63,349 bases of DNA from Caulobacter sp. Its GTDB lineage: Bacteria > Pseudomonadota > Alphaproteobacteria > Caulobacterales > Caulobacteraceae. Below, piece after piece: positions 52,580 through 60,681 of the stretch. Position numbers and translations under genes: made by a program. The first letter of the stretch is position 1. Every line of letters begins with the position of its first letter. The notes beneath the pieces are model-generated. The model saw nothing but the letters and a program-made list of their open reading frames with translations, ran no database searches and was not told the origin of the DNA. The stretch is from NCBI GenBank assembly GCA_028291265.1, contig JAQGIK010000128.1:1-63349 (forward strand), read 5' to 3'.

Positions 52580-52923
52580 CTGGGGTCCATCCGCAGGATC
52601 AGGTTGTCGGGGCCGAAGGTGATGATGTGGGTGACCTTCTCGTTGCCCCACAGGGTTCCGTCGGGCTTCTTCATGGTCTGGGCGGCGGTGACCACGACCC
52701 GGCCGTCAGGCAGCTTGTCGTAGGTCAGCGGCGTGACCTCGGTGTCCATCAGCTTGAACTGCTGCGTCCAGTAGGCGCCGACCGCCTCGCGGCCCTTCAA
52801 CGGCAGGCCGTTGAGGATGTCGCACCACTCGACCTGCGGATCCAGGGCGGCGAGCATGGCGGCGACCTCGCGCCGGTTGTAGGCGCCGTACAGGTCTTCG
52901 AGGATCGCCTGTCGGGTTTTCAT
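52576..52923 (-). CDS. SnoaL-like / NTF2-like protein
   Basis: 115 residues. ILEDLYGAYNRREVAAMLAALDPQVEWCD is the usual start of SnoaL-like domains, followed by GREAVGAYWTQQF and the pleated sheet RVVVTAAQTMKKPDGTLWGNEKVTHIITF. NTF2-fold proteins bind small ligands or act as isomerases/hydrolases. A second SnoaL-like gene follows upstream (52935-53285), 11 bases apart, suggesting a duplicated pair in one transcript. Its stop overlaps the end of the convergent transketolase-like gene by four bases. Confidence 0.82.
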   Translation of the reverse strand: MKTRQAILEDLYGAYNRREVAAMLAALDPQVEWCDILNGLPLKGREAVGAYWTQQFKLMDTEVTPLTYDKLPDGRVVVTAAQTMKKPDGTLWGNEKVTHIITFGPDNLILRMDPS

Positions 52924-52934
52924 CTGCCTTCCCG

Positions 52935-53285
52935 CTAGCCGCCGATACGGTCCATGCGGACGATCAGGCCGTCCCGGAAACCGAAACTGTAGTCGACCGG
53001 ACCATCATGCCACAGGGCGCCGTCCAGGCTGGTCACATGGTGATGAACACGCACCTCCATGGTCCCGTCCGGGCGGGCGTGGAAGGCGGAGGGGGTGTTT
53101 TCGCCGTCGATCAGGGCGAAGGCGCCCAGATAGTAGTCGCGGACGGCGGCCATGCCGGTGCGGCGGCCGCCGTCGATCTGGTCGGGGATGTCGATGTCGG
53201 GATGCAGGGTCGCCATCATGCCTTCGACATTCTTGGTGTCGAGGCCCTTGTAGAACCGCAGCAGGAGGCTTCTCCGCGCGTCCAT
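52935..53285 (-). CDS. SnoaL-like / NTF2-like protein, second member of the pair
   Basis: 116 residues. RSLLLRFYKGLDTKNVEGMMATLHPDIDIPDQIDGGRRTG matches the fold start of the neighbour, with TGMAAVRDYYLGAFALID and VHHHVTSLDGALWHDGPVDYSFGF. The similarity of layout (length, order of strands) suggests an old tandem duplication, though the sequences are now quite different. Ten bases separate it from the cytochrome gene upstream on the same strand. Confidence 0.8.
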   Translation of the reverse strand: MDARRSLLLRFYKGLDTKNVEGMMATLHPDIDIPDQIDGGRRTGMAAVRDYYLGAFALIDGENTPSAFHARPDGTMEVRVHHHVTSLDGALWHDGPVDYSFGFRDGLIVRMDRIGG

Positions 53286-53295
53286 GGCGTCCTTG

Positions 53296-53802
53296 TCATT
53301 CTCCCGGTTTGTAGCCTGTCTCGACCTTCAGGTAGGCGATCAGATCACGGCGCTTCTCGGCGTCCTTGAGGCCGACGAAGGTCATCCGGTTGCCGGGCAG
53401 GAAGGTCTTGGGGTTGGTCAGCCAGGCATCCAGCTTCCCGGCGTCCCAGGTGAAGCCGGCGGCCTTGACGGCGTCGGAATACTGGAAGCCCTCGTGGGCG
53501 CCCGCCACCCGGCCGAAGACGCCGTAGAGGTTGGGGCCGGTCTTGTTGGGGCCGCCCTCGGTGAGGGTGTGGCAGGACTGGCAGAGCGCGAAGGTCGACT
53601 TGCCGTTGTCGAGGTTGCCGGCGTTGTAGGGGGCGGGCAGGGTGGCCAGGATGGCCTGCTTCTCGGCGTCGGTCAGCTTGGGCGCGGGCGGGGTCGCCGG
53701 GACGCTGGCCGGCGCCGAGGCCGGCTCCGAGCCGGTCGGACCGCAGGCGGCGGCGAGGGCCGCGAGGGCGGCGATCCCCGAAGCGACAAAGGCGTTGCGC
53801 AT
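53296..53802 (-). CDS. class I cytochrome c, lipoprotein
   Basis: 168 residues. Signal/lipobox LAALAAAC with Cys20, then a Pro/Ala linker, then the haem motif CQSCH (74-78) and a GPNLYGVFGRVAG segment typical of cytochrome c2/c552 types, with the likely axial Met140 in PGNRMTFVG. It is an exported electron carrier held at the membrane by lipid. It could accept electrons from dehydrogenases such as the PQQ enzyme at 21234-23357, but that is only inference. Confidence 0.92.
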   Translation of the reverse strand: MRNAFVASGIAALAALAAACGPTGSEPASAPASVPATPPAPKLTDAEKQAILATLPAPYNAGNLDNGKSTFALCQSCHTLTEGGPNKTGPNLYGVFGRVAGAHEGFQYSDAVKAAGFTWDAGKLDAWLTNPKTFLPGNRMTFVGLKDAEKRRDLIAYLKVETGYKPGE

Positions 53803-53881
53803 CTCATATTCCCTGGACTGTTGTTTCAGATAGGTTGTGTAGGCGACGCTTTCAACGCATCACCGCGTTATGCGAGTGGGG

Positions 53882-54307
53882 CTAATCGTCGCCGTTTGGC
53901 CGTCCCCGCCCCGATTTGATGGTTCCCCGCCGCGACTTTGCCGAAAGCCGACGTTCCTTGGAAGCCTTGGTAGGGCGAGTCGGCCGGCGTTTGGGAGGCG
54001 GCGGCTCGGCCGCCTTGGCGATCAGGGTGACAAGCCGGTCGATGGCGTCGGCGCGATTGCGCTCCTGGGTGCGGAAACGGTTGGCGGTCAGCACGATCTC
54101 GCCGTCGTTGGTCAGGCGCGAGCCGGCCAGCTTTTCCAGGCGCTCGCGGACATAGTCGTTGAACGATGGGGAGTTTCGAACGTCGAACCGCAGCTGCACC
54201 GCGGTCGCCACCTTGTTGACGTTCTGGCCGCCGGGGCCGGACGCGCGGATGAAGCTGAGCTCGATCTCGCTGTCGTCCAGGTTTATGGCGGGGGTGACGG
54301 GGATCAT
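53882..54307 (-). CDS. arfB: alternative ribosome-rescue factor ArfB (peptidyl-tRNA hydrolase)
   Basis: 141 residues. The release-factor GGQ motif lies at 26-28 in ASGPGGQNVNKVATAVQLR, followed by LEKLAGSRLTNDGEIVL. The C-terminal tail is strongly basic (KRRPTRPTKASKERRLSAKSR), as needed to enter the mRNA channel of stalled ribosomes. ArfB frees peptides from ribosomes stuck at the 3' end of broken mRNA. Size and layout agree with E. coli YaeJ (140 aa). Confidence 0.95.
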   Translation of the reverse strand: MIPVTPAINLDDSEIELSFIRASGPGGQNVNKVATAVQLRFDVRNSPSFNDYVRERLEKLAGSRLTNDGEIVLTANRFRTQERNRADAIDRLVTLIAKAAEPPPPKRRPTRPTKASKERRLSAKSRRGTIKSGRGRPNGDD

Positions 54308-54355
54308 GGCGGCGTCAGATAGACCGCGCCGCCATGATCCGCCAGTCGGTCAGGT

Positions 54356-54760
54356 TCAGCCGACGAGGCCGTCGCCGGTGGCGCCCTTGGGATTGGGGCC
54401 GTACTTGTTGTCGCCGGGCGTGCCGTCCATGACGTAGAAGACGATCAGGACAATCCAGCCGATGATCGGCACCAGCCACAGCAGCAGCCACCAGGCCGAG
54501 CGGTCGGTGTCGTGCAGCCGCCGGGCGCCGGCCGCCAGGATCGGCAGCAGCATAGCCAGGAACCAGATGGCGCTGAGCGGATTGCCGCCGTAGTACATGC
54601 CGGCGCCGGAGGTCGGGGCGGGCCCGAAGACCATGTTGCCGATGACGCCCAGCACACAGGCGACGATGAAGTAGAACAGGTAGAACAGCCAGAACTCCGA
54701 GCGGCGGGCCCGACCGGTGAAGTCGGCGTATTTGCGCAGCGGCGCGAACATCAGATCCAT
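54356..54760 (-). CDS. DUF805 membrane protein
   Basis: 134 residues. FAPLRKYADFTGRARRSEFWLFYLFYF is the DUF805 start, followed by GARRLHDTDRSAWWLLLWLVPIIGWIVLIVFYV; four membrane helices. DUF805 proteins are small inner-membrane proteins of unknown role. A second DUF805 gene lies 107 bases upstream, so these are recent or ancient tandem copies. Confidence 0.9.
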   Translation of the reverse strand: MDLMFAPLRKYADFTGRARRSEFWLFYLFYFIVACVLGVIGNMVFGPAPTSGAGMYYGGNPLSAIWFLAMLLPILAAGARRLHDTDRSAWWLLLWLVPIIGWIVLIVFYVMDGTPGDNKYGPNPKGATGDGLVG

Positions 54761-54867
54761 GAGCAGCCCCTTTTCAACCCTGTTGGTCCCAAAAGCACGC
54801 GGGACAATGGGGCGAGCCTGCCCGACACTCGCCCGTCAGGCAACCGTCGTTCTGCGGCGTTCTTGTT

Positions 54868-55290
54868 TCAGGCGAATAGGGGGGCGGGGGTGTCCGCCCG
54901 GGCGCGGGGATCCGAGCCGTGGCGGTTTGTGCCGGCCGTGCCCTTCAGCAGCATGAAGACGAACAGCACGAGGTCGCCCAACGGCGCCCATTTGAGCAAG
55001 ACCAGCCAGCCGGACTGGTCCTGGTCATGCAACCGGCGCACGGTGACGGCCAGCTGCGGCAGGATCAGCACGATCCAGCTGGCGAAGGCGGCCAGCAGGA
55101 TGCACTTGGTCATCCAGTTGATGCCGCCCTCCTCCGGATAGTCGCCGGTGGCGTAGAAGACGGCGACGAAGCCGCCGACAAAGGCGGCCAGCAGCAGCAC
55201 GCGGAACAGGAAGAACAGCCAGAATTCCGTGCGCGTGGCCCGGCCGTGGAAGTCGGCGTATTTGCGCAGCGGAGCGAACATCTGATTCAT
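54868..55290 (-). CDS. DUF805 membrane protein, tandem copy
   Basis: 140 residues with the same start pattern (FAPLRKYADFHGRATRTEFWLFFLFR) and RRLHDQDQSGWLVLLKWAPLGDLVLFVFML, and four membrane helices. Compared with its neighbour, the middle part is different. ATG 55290 is preceded by GGAGGG; an in-frame ATG 15 bases upstream lacks this. Confidence 0.9.
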   Translation of the reverse strand: MNQMFAPLRKYADFHGRATRTEFWLFFLFRVLLLAAFVGGFVAVFYATGDYPEEGGINWMTKCILLAAFASWIVLILPQLAVTVRRLHDQDQSGWLVLLKWAPLGDLVLFVFMLLKGTAGTNRHGSDPRARADTPAPLFA

Positions 55291-55339
55291 CGACCGGCCC
55301 TCCATCCCTGAGCGCAGCTTAGCGGCTGGACGGCGGGCT

Positions 55340-55804
55340 TCAACCCGGGCGGCGTTTGGCGATGTTCACGGCCTGGTCGAGCGCCTGCAGGTAGCGGGAG
55401 CGGTCGTCGCGGCCGAACGGCGGCGGCCCGCCGGTGATCTCGCCGGTCGAGCGGATGTGCTCCATGATCGAACGGGTGGCCAGGGCCGAGCCGATGCTGT
55501 CGGGGGTGAACGGCTTGCCGGTGGGCTTCAAAACCTGGGCCCCGGCCTTCAGGCAGAGGTCCGCCAGGGGGATGTCGTTGGTGATGACGACGTCCCGCGG
55601 GCCGCAGCGCTCGGCGATCCAGGCGTCGGCGACATCGGGGCCGGCGTCGACGATGACCCGCTCGATCAGCGGCGACTGCGGCACCATCATGAAGCTGTTG
55701 GCGACGACGAAGGTCTTCAGGCCATAGCGCCCGGCCACCTTGTAGGTCTCGTCCTTCACCGGACAGGCGTCGGCGTCGATGAAGACGCGGATGGGGCTGG
55801 TCAT
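55340..55804 (-). CDS. yaiI: YaiI/YqxD family (UPF0178) protein
   Basis: 154 residues. RVFIDADACPVKDETYKVA, VDAGPDVADAWIAE and VVITNDIPLADLCLKAG are the conserved acidic motifs of UPF0178, which resembles PIN/NYN-type nuclease folds with a cluster of Asp residues that could bind metal. Function is unproven. It is the end gene of the reverse-strand block 52576-55804. Confidence 0.9.
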   Translation of the reverse strand: MTSPIRVFIDADACPVKDETYKVAGRYGLKTFVVANSFMMVPQSPLIERVIVDAGPDVADAWIAERCGPRDVVITNDIPLADLCLKAGAQVLKPTGKPFTPDSIGSALATRSIMEHIRSTGEITGGPPPFGRDDRSRYLQALDQAVNIAKRRPG

Positions 55805-55916
55805 GGCCTGTCCTTAGCAGGGGCGGGGCTTTGTCTGCCACCGGACGGATGAAACCAATGTTCGATGTTAACGTTTGACCCTCGACCGCCCCGTTTCGGG
55901 AGCCTGGAGGGTCGCC

Positions 55917-56000
55917 ATGCGCAAGTTCTTCAAGCGGCTGGTCGCCAACGTCGACGCGCTGATCTGGAGCCTGTCGGCCGGGCTGCAGACCCGTCATTGA
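55917..56000 (+). CDS. probable 27-residue small protein
   Basis: 27 codons from ATG 55917 to TGA 55998-56000. A strong ribosome site GGAGG lies seven bases before the ATG. The peptide begins with Lys/Arg-rich residues (MRKFFKRL) and continues as an amphipathic or membrane helix (VANVDALIWSLSAGLQTRH), a layout common to small membrane-associated proteins. It lies alone, five bases before the 3' end of the reverse-strand tRNA-Thr. No family is recognised. Confidence 0.5.
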   Translation: MRKFFKRLVANVDALIWSLSAGLQTRH

Positions 56001-56004
56001 AAAA

Positions 56005-56080
56005 TGGTGCCGGCTGCAGGAATCGAACCCGCGACCTTCGGTTTACAAAACCGCTGCTCTACCATCTGAGCTAAGCCGGC
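56005..56080 (-). tRNA. tRNA-Thr (TGT)
   Basis: 76 bases on the minus strand. Acceptor GCCGGCT with AGCCGGC, discriminator A and encoded CCA (56005-56007). The anticodon loop is TTTGTAA, anticodon TGT, reading Thr ACA. D and T arms are intact (TTCGATT). The top pair of the anticodon stem is a mismatch (G27-A43), otherwise normal. Confidence 0.95.
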
Positions 56081-56154
56081 GTGCTTGTGGGTCCAAGCGA
56101 GGGCGCCCATGTGCGATAAACCACGCGTTCCGTCCAGCCTGAAAGACCTGTTCC

Positions 56155-56469
56155 ATGGCCAAACCCCTGACCATCACCATCGCTCACCAGCTGGGCCAGG
56201 CCGAGGCCCGCAAGCGGATCGAGGAAGGTTTCGGCAAGATCGAGCAGCAACTGGCCGGCGGCGGCCAGGCCAAGGTCGACAAGAGCTGGACCGGCGACAC
56301 GATGAATTTCACCGCCCTGGCCATGGGACAGACGATCACCGGGGCGCTGCACGTGCTGGACGACTCCATCAAGCTGGACATCGTCCTGCCGGGCTTCCTG
56401 TCGATGTTCGCCGGCAAGGTGAAGGAGAAGGTGGAGAAGGAAGGCCAGCTGCTTCTCGAGAAGAAGTAA
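56155..56469 (+). CDS. polyhydroxyalkanoic acid system (PHA granule) family protein
   Basis: 104 residues. ITIAHQLGQAEARKRIEEGFGKI is the start of the small PHA_gran_rgn family, followed by WTGDTMNFTALAMGQTITGALHV and the LPGFLSMFAGKVKEKVEKEGQLLL helix. Members are linked to polyhydroxyalkanoate granules and are about 90-110 residues long. No phaC or phasin gene is nearby, so the link to granules is by family only. It converges with the polyamine permease genes. Confidence 0.85.
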   Translation: MAKPLTITIAHQLGQAEARKRIEEGFGKIEQQLAGGGQAKVDKSWTGDTMNFTALAMGQTITGALHVLDDSIKLDIVLPGFLSMFAGKVKEKVEKEGQLLLEKK

Positions 56470-56482
56470 CCCACCCTTGCTG

Positions 56483-56503
56483 CCGCTCATGAGCGGATTT
56501 ATT
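56483..56503 (+). terminator. possible terminator after the PHA-family gene
   Basis: CCGCTCATGAGCGG (perfect palindrome, 6-bp stem with a two-base loop) followed by ATTTATT. It is weak but well placed 14 bases after the stop, and overlaps the last bases of the convergent permease gene. Confidence 0.4.
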
Positions 56504-57296
56504 GGGCGGGAACAGCCCGCGCCCGCCACTTGGTTCCGATCGACCAGCAGATCACCCCGACGGCGACGATGCCGATCAGCAGGGTGCAGACGGCATTGAT
56601 CTCCGGCGACACGCCCAGCCTCACCTGGCTGTAGATGCGCATCGGCAGGGTGGTGGCCCCGGGGCCGCTGGTGAAGCTGGCGATGACCAGGTCGTCGAGC
56701 GACAGGGTGAAGGCGAGCATCCAACCGGCGAGAATGGCTGGGAAAATGTTCGGCAGGGTGATCTGCCAGAAGGCCCGGGTCGGGGTGCAGCCGAGGTCCT
56801 GGGCGGCTTCCTCCAGCGCCTTGTCGAAGGTCGCCAGGCGCGACTGCACGACCACGGCGACGTAGGCCATGGTCAGGGTGGTGTGGGCCAGGGTCACCGT
56901 GAGAAAGCCGCGGTCGATCTTGAGGGCGACGAACAGCAGCAGCAGGCTGAGGCCCATGATGACCTCGGGCATGACCAGCGGCGCGTAACTCATCCCTGAA
57001 AACAGGGTGCGGCCGCGGAAACGGCCATGGCGGGTCAGGGCGACGGCGGCCAGGGTGCCGAGGATGGTCGCCAGGGTGGCGCTGATCAGGCCGACGCGCA
57101 GGGTGACCCAGGCGGCGGCCATCAGCTGGTCGTTGTGGAACAGCGTGCCGTACCATTTGGTCGAGAAGCCGCCCCAGACGGTGACCAGCTTGCTGGCGTT
57201 GAACGACCAGACCACCAGCAAGAGGATCGGCAGGTAGAGGAAGGCGAACCCGACCGTCAGGCTGACCAGGTTGAAGGGAGAGGGACCGCGTCTCAT
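56499..57296 (-). CDS. potI: polyamine ABC transporter permease (PotI type)
   Basis: 265 residues, six membrane helices. The cytoplasmic EAA loop reads EEAAQDLGCTPTRAFWQITLPNI, the site that meets the ATPase. LSLDDLVIASFTSGPGATTLP is characteristic of PotC/PotI permeases. ATG 57296 overlaps the stop of the upstream permease by four bases. Together with the next three genes it forms a putrescine/spermidine importer, last gene of the operon. Confidence 0.9.
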   Translation of the reverse strand: MRRGPSPFNLVSLTVGFAFLYLPILLLVVWSFNASKLVTVWGGFSTKWYGTLFHNDQLMAAAWVTLRVGLISATLATILGTLAAVALTRHGRFRGRTLFSGMSYAPLVMPEVIMGLSLLLLFVALKIDRGFLTVTLAHTTLTMAYVAVVVQSRLATFDKALEEAAQDLGCTPTRAFWQITLPNIFPAILAGWMLAFTLSLDDLVIASFTSGPGATTLPMRIYSQVRLGVSPEINAVCTLLIGIVAVGVICWSIGTKWRARAVPAQ

Positions 57297-58201
57297 GTCC
57301 CGGCCTCCAGGGCCTTCACCTGCTGGCGCTGGTAGAGGACGATGGGCACGACCAGGGTCAGCAGCAGGACCACGGCCACGGCCGAGGCGAACGGCCAGTC
57401 GCGGTTGGCGAAGAACTCCATCCAGATCGAGCGGCCGATCATCAGCGAGCCCGGGCCGCCCAGCAGGTCGGGGATGACGAACTCGCCGACCATGGGAATA
57501 AAGCAGAGCAGGCAGCCGGCGACGACGCCGGGAATGGAGAGCGGGAAGGTCACCTGCCAGAAGCTCTTCCAGGGCGGCGAGCCGAGGTCGGCGGCGGCCT
57601 CCAGCAGCGTGTCGTCCATCTTTTCGAGCACCGCGTAGAGCGGCAGCACCATGAAGGGCAGGTAGCTGTAGACCAGGCCGATCTGCACCGCCGCGGGCGT
57701 GTAGAGGAGGTCGGTCGGCGGCAGACCAACGAGGCCAAGGCCGGCGTTGAGCAGGCCCTGGGGCTTGAGGATGCCGACCCAGGCGTAGACCCGGATCAGG
57801 AAGCTGGTCCAGAACGGCAGGATGACCAGCATCAGGAGCAGGCTGCGGGTCGAGGCTTTGCAGCGGGCCATGCCGTAGGCCATCGGATAACCCACCAGCA
57901 GGGCCAGGACCGTGCCCTCGGCGGCGAACCGCAGGCTCGAGATGTAGGAACTGGCGTAGAGGCTGTCGCTGCCCAGCTGCTTGTAGGTGTCGAAATCGAG
58001 GCCGGCGAAGAAGGCCTTGATGCCGTCGATGCCGGCGCTCCAGTCGATCTGCGGCGCATAGGGCGGGATCGACACGGCGCTGTCGGACAGGGAGAGCCGG
58101 AAGACCATCAGGAAGGGCAGGGCGAAGAAGACCAGCAGCCAGGCGTAGGGGATCAGCGCCGACAGCCTGGGCCATTTGCCCGCGGCCTTGGGACTTCTCA
58201 C
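57293..58201 (-). CDS. potH: polyamine ABC transporter permease (PotH type)
   Basis: 302 residues, six membrane helices plus an N-terminal periplasmic loop after the first helix (VSIPPYAPQIDWSAGIDG and DTYKQLGSDSLY), as in PotB/PotH. The EAA loop reads LLEAAADLGSPPWKSFWQVTFPLS and the C-terminal PMVGEFVIPDLLGGPGSLMIG is the PotH hallmark. GTG start overlaps the ATPase stop by four bases. Confidence 0.92.
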   Translation of the reverse strand: MRSPKAAGKWPRLSALIPYAWLLVFFALPFLMVFRLSLSDSAVSIPPYAPQIDWSAGIDGIKAFFAGLDFDTYKQLGSDSLYASSYISSLRFAAEGTVLALLVGYPMAYGMARCKASTRSLLLMLVILPFWTSFLIRVYAWVGILKPQGLLNAGLGLVGLPPTDLLYTPAAVQIGLVYSYLPFMVLPLYAVLEKMDDTLLEAAADLGSPPWKSFWQVTFPLSIPGVVAGCLLCFIPMVGEFVIPDLLGGPGSLMIGRSIWMEFFANRDWPFASAVAVVLLLTLVVPIVLYQRQQVKALEAGT

Positions 58202-59385
58202 GACGTCAGCACCACGCCGGCATCGTCGGCGAAGGTCACGAAGACCTTGTCGTCCCAGCCGATGGGCCGTTCGACGATGCGGCTGGCGTTGGCCCTGGCC
58301 ACGCGGATCAGTTTTTCGCCCGGCAGTTCGACGATGTAGTTGGTCCAGTCGCCGGTGTAGCCGATGTCCCAGATTTCTCCGGAGAGGACGTTGTGAGTCC
58401 CGGCCGGCGGGGGCTCCAGGCTGATGCGCATCTTCTCGGGACGCACCGCCAGGTTCACGGCTGTTCCAGCCGGCGGACAGTCGTCGTCGAGGACGTAGAA
58501 GCCGTCCGGCGCGCCGGCGGCCGTCAGGCGGGCCATCGGGTGCTCGATGGCCGAGACCCGGGCCTCGAACAGGTTCACGTCGCCGAGGAACTCGGCCACG
58601 TAGCGGTTGGCCGGCGTCTCGTAGACCTCTTCGGGACGGCCGATCTGGGCGATCTCGCCCTCGCGCATGACGGCGATGCGGTCAGCCATGACCATGGCCT
58701 CTTCCTGGTCGTGGGTGACGATCAGGAAGGTCATGCCAAGTTCGACCTGCAGGTCCATCAACTCGAACTGGGTCTCCTCGCGCAGCTTCTTGTCGAGGGC
58801 GGCGAGCGGCTCGTCGAGCAGCAGCATCTGCGGCTTGCGGGCCACGGCGCGGGCCAGGGCGACGCGCTGCTTCTGGCCGCCGGAGAGCTGGTCGGGCTTC
58901 CTGCGGGCGAAAGGCCTTAGCTTGACCAGTTCCAGCATCTCGACGACGCGGGCGGCGATCTCGGCCTTGGGCAGGCCCTCCTGTTTCAGACCAAAGGCGA
59001 TGTTCTGCTCGACGGTCAGGTGCGGGAAGAGAGCGTAGGACTGGAACATCATATTGACCGGTCGCTGGTGCGGCGGGATGCCGGCCAGGTCCTGTCCGGC
59101 CAGGGTGATGGTCCCGGCGTTGGGCGTCTCGAAGCCGGCCAGCATGCGCATCAGCGTGGTCTTGCCGCAGCCCGAGGGGCCGAGCAGGGCGAAGAACTCG
59201 CCGGGATAGATGTCGAGCGAGACGTCGTTGACCGCCGTCTGGTCGCCGAACCGCTTGGTCACCCCCTGGAAGCGAACCAGCGGCGTCGCCGCCGGGTCGT
59301 TCCACGGGGCGAAGCTGGACCGCACCGCCCCGATGTTCAGCCGCTTGCCGGTCCCTTTCGCGGGCCGCCCCTTCGCCGCGCTCAT
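58198..59385 (-). CDS. potG: polyamine ABC transporter ATP-binding protein (PotG type)
   Basis: 395 residues. Walker A GPSGCGKT, Q-loop in VNMMFQSYALFPHL, signature LSGGQKQRVALARA, Walker B LLLDEPLAALD and H-loop VTHDQEEA are all intact. A C-terminal TOBE-type regulatory domain follows (about 265-395, with LAVRPEKMRI). The N-terminus has about 30 extra residues. ATG 59385 overlaps the stop of the binding-protein gene by four bases. Confidence 0.93.
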   Translation of the reverse strand: MSAAKGRPAKGTGKRLNIGAVRSSFAPWNDPAATPLVRFQGVTKRFGDQTAVNDVSLDIYPGEFFALLGPSGCGKTTLMRMLAGFETPNAGTITLAGQDLAGIPPHQRPVNMMFQSYALFPHLTVEQNIAFGLKQEGLPKAEIAARVVEMLELVKLRPFARRKPDQLSGGQKQRVALARAVARKPQMLLLDEPLAALDKKLREETQFELMDLQVELGMTFLIVTHDQEEAMVMADRIAVMREGEIAQIGRPEEVYETPANRYVAEFLGDVNLFEARVSAIEHPMARLTAAGAPDGFYVLDDDCPPAGTAVNLAVRPEKMRISLEPPPAGTHNVLSGEIWDIGYTGDWTNYIVELPGEKLIRVARANASRIVERPIGWDDKVFVTFADDAGVVLTS

Positions 59386-60494
59386 CGGCCTGTGAGCACC
59401 TTGGTCCACTGGCGGGTGACAACCTTCATCAACGGTTGGTCCTTGGCCTTGGTGGTGAACAGCCGGCTCATCACCTCCGGGGGTGGATAGATGCCCGGGT
59501 TGTTCTTGATGTCGGCGTCAACCAGAGTCGCCGACGCCAGGTTGCCGTTGGCGTAGGTGGTCACGTTGGACGCCCGGGCGATAACCTCGGGCCGCATCAT
59601 GAAGTCGATGAACCTGTGCGCCACGTCGCGGTTGGCGCCGGCCGGAATGGTCATGGCGTCGAACCAGAGCTGGCTGCCCTCCTTGGGGATGATGTAGCCG
59701 ACATCGACGCCGTTCTTCGCCTCCACCGCTCGGTCGCGGGCCTGGAAGATATCGCCGTTGTAGCCGACGACGACGCAGGCATCGCCGTTGGCCAGGGCTT
59801 CGATGTACTCGCTGCTGTGGAACTTGCGCACATAGGGACGGAGCTTGAGCAGCAACTGGGCTGCAGCCTCGTAGTCGGCCGGATTGGTCGAATTCGGGTC
59901 TTTGCCCATATAGGTCAGAACCACGGCGAACATGTCTTCAGGAGCGTCGAGAAAGAACACGCCGCAGTCCTTGAGCTTGGCCAGGTTGGCGGGATCGAAG
60001 ATCATCGACCAGCTGTCGAGGGCCACGCCGGGCAGCCGCTCCGCCACCTTGGCCTTGTTGTAGCCGATGCCCATGGTGCCCCACATGTAGGGCACGCTGT
60101 ATTTGGCCCCGGGATCGAACGGCTCCATGCCCGCCAGGATGTCCGGCCAGAGGTTCTTGCGGTTGGGCAGTTTGCCGAAATCGAGTGGCTCGATGGCCTT
60201 GCCCTGGATCAACTTCGGGATGGTGTGATTGGCCGGGACCGCGACGTCGTAGCCGGACTGCCCCGTCATCAGCTTGGTTTCCATGACCTCGGCGGTGTCG
60301 AAGGTGTCGTAGACGACCTTGATGCCGGTTTCCTTGGTGAACTCCTCAAGCAGCTTGGGATCGATGTAGTCGGACCAGTTGTAGACGTGCACTTCCTGCG
60401 TCTTGGCCGCCTTGCCGCCTTCGCAAGCCCCAAGACCCAGTACCGCCACCGCCGCCACAGCCACGGCCAACCGCCGCGTCATCGAACCCAGCAT
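59382..60494 (-). CDS. potF: polyamine ABC transporter substrate-binding protein, predicted lipoprotein
   Basis: 370 residues. After the signal peptide and lipobox LGLGAC the protein starts VHVYNWSDYIDPKLLEEFTKETGIKVVYDTFD, the PotD/PotF opening whose Trp and Asp bind polyamines, with later LWFDAMTIPAGANRDVAH. A lipid-anchored binding protein is unusual for a Gram-negative periplasmic system, but occurs in some alphaproteobacteria. ATG 60494 is preferred over two other in-frame ATGs because GGAGG stands five bases upstream. First gene of the pot operon. Confidence 0.92.
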   Translation of the reverse strand: MLGSMTRRLAVAVAAVAVLGLGACEGGKAAKTQEVHVYNWSDYIDPKLLEEFTKETGIKVVYDTFDTAEVMETKLMTGQSGYDVAVPANHTIPKLIQGKAIEPLDFGKLPNRKNLWPDILAGMEPFDPGAKYSVPYMWGTMGIGYNKAKVAERLPGVALDSWSMIFDPANLAKLKDCGVFFLDAPEDMFAVVLTYMGKDPNSTNPADYEAAAQLLLKLRPYVRKFHSSEYIEALANGDACVVVGYNGDIFQARDRAVEAKNGVDVGYIIPKEGSQLWFDAMTIPAGANRDVAHRFIDFMMRPEVIARASNVTTYANGNLASATLVDADIKNNPGIYPPPEVMSRLFTTKAKDQPLMKVVTRQWTKVLTGR

Positions 60495-60563
60495 CGCGCC
60501 CTCCAGCAACATCCCTGTCGCCGGTTATAAGGCCAATGACGGCGCGGTTAAGGGGTTTTGACA

Positions 60564-60676
60564 ATGCGTCCTTCGACACGCCTGCTTCGCAGGCTGCTCA
60601 GGATGACTGACAGGGGGTGCTCCCCCAATTCAGTCATGCTGGGCAGCGCCCGCATGGGCGCGTGTCGAAGCACGCA
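60564..60676. repeat. composite inverted-repeat element (REP/MITE-like)
   Basis: Outer arms TGCGTCCTTCGACACGCC (60564-60581) and GGCGCGTGTCGAAGCACGCA (60657-60676) are inverted copies. Inside are CCTGC-TTC-GCAGG (60581-60593) and ATGACTGA..TCAGTCAT (60603-60637) around GGGGG/CCCCC. The whole 113 bases can fold as one branched structure. It lies between the pot operon and the DUF1761 gene (both reverse strand). Confidence 0.65.
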
Positions 60677-60681
60677 CGGAC

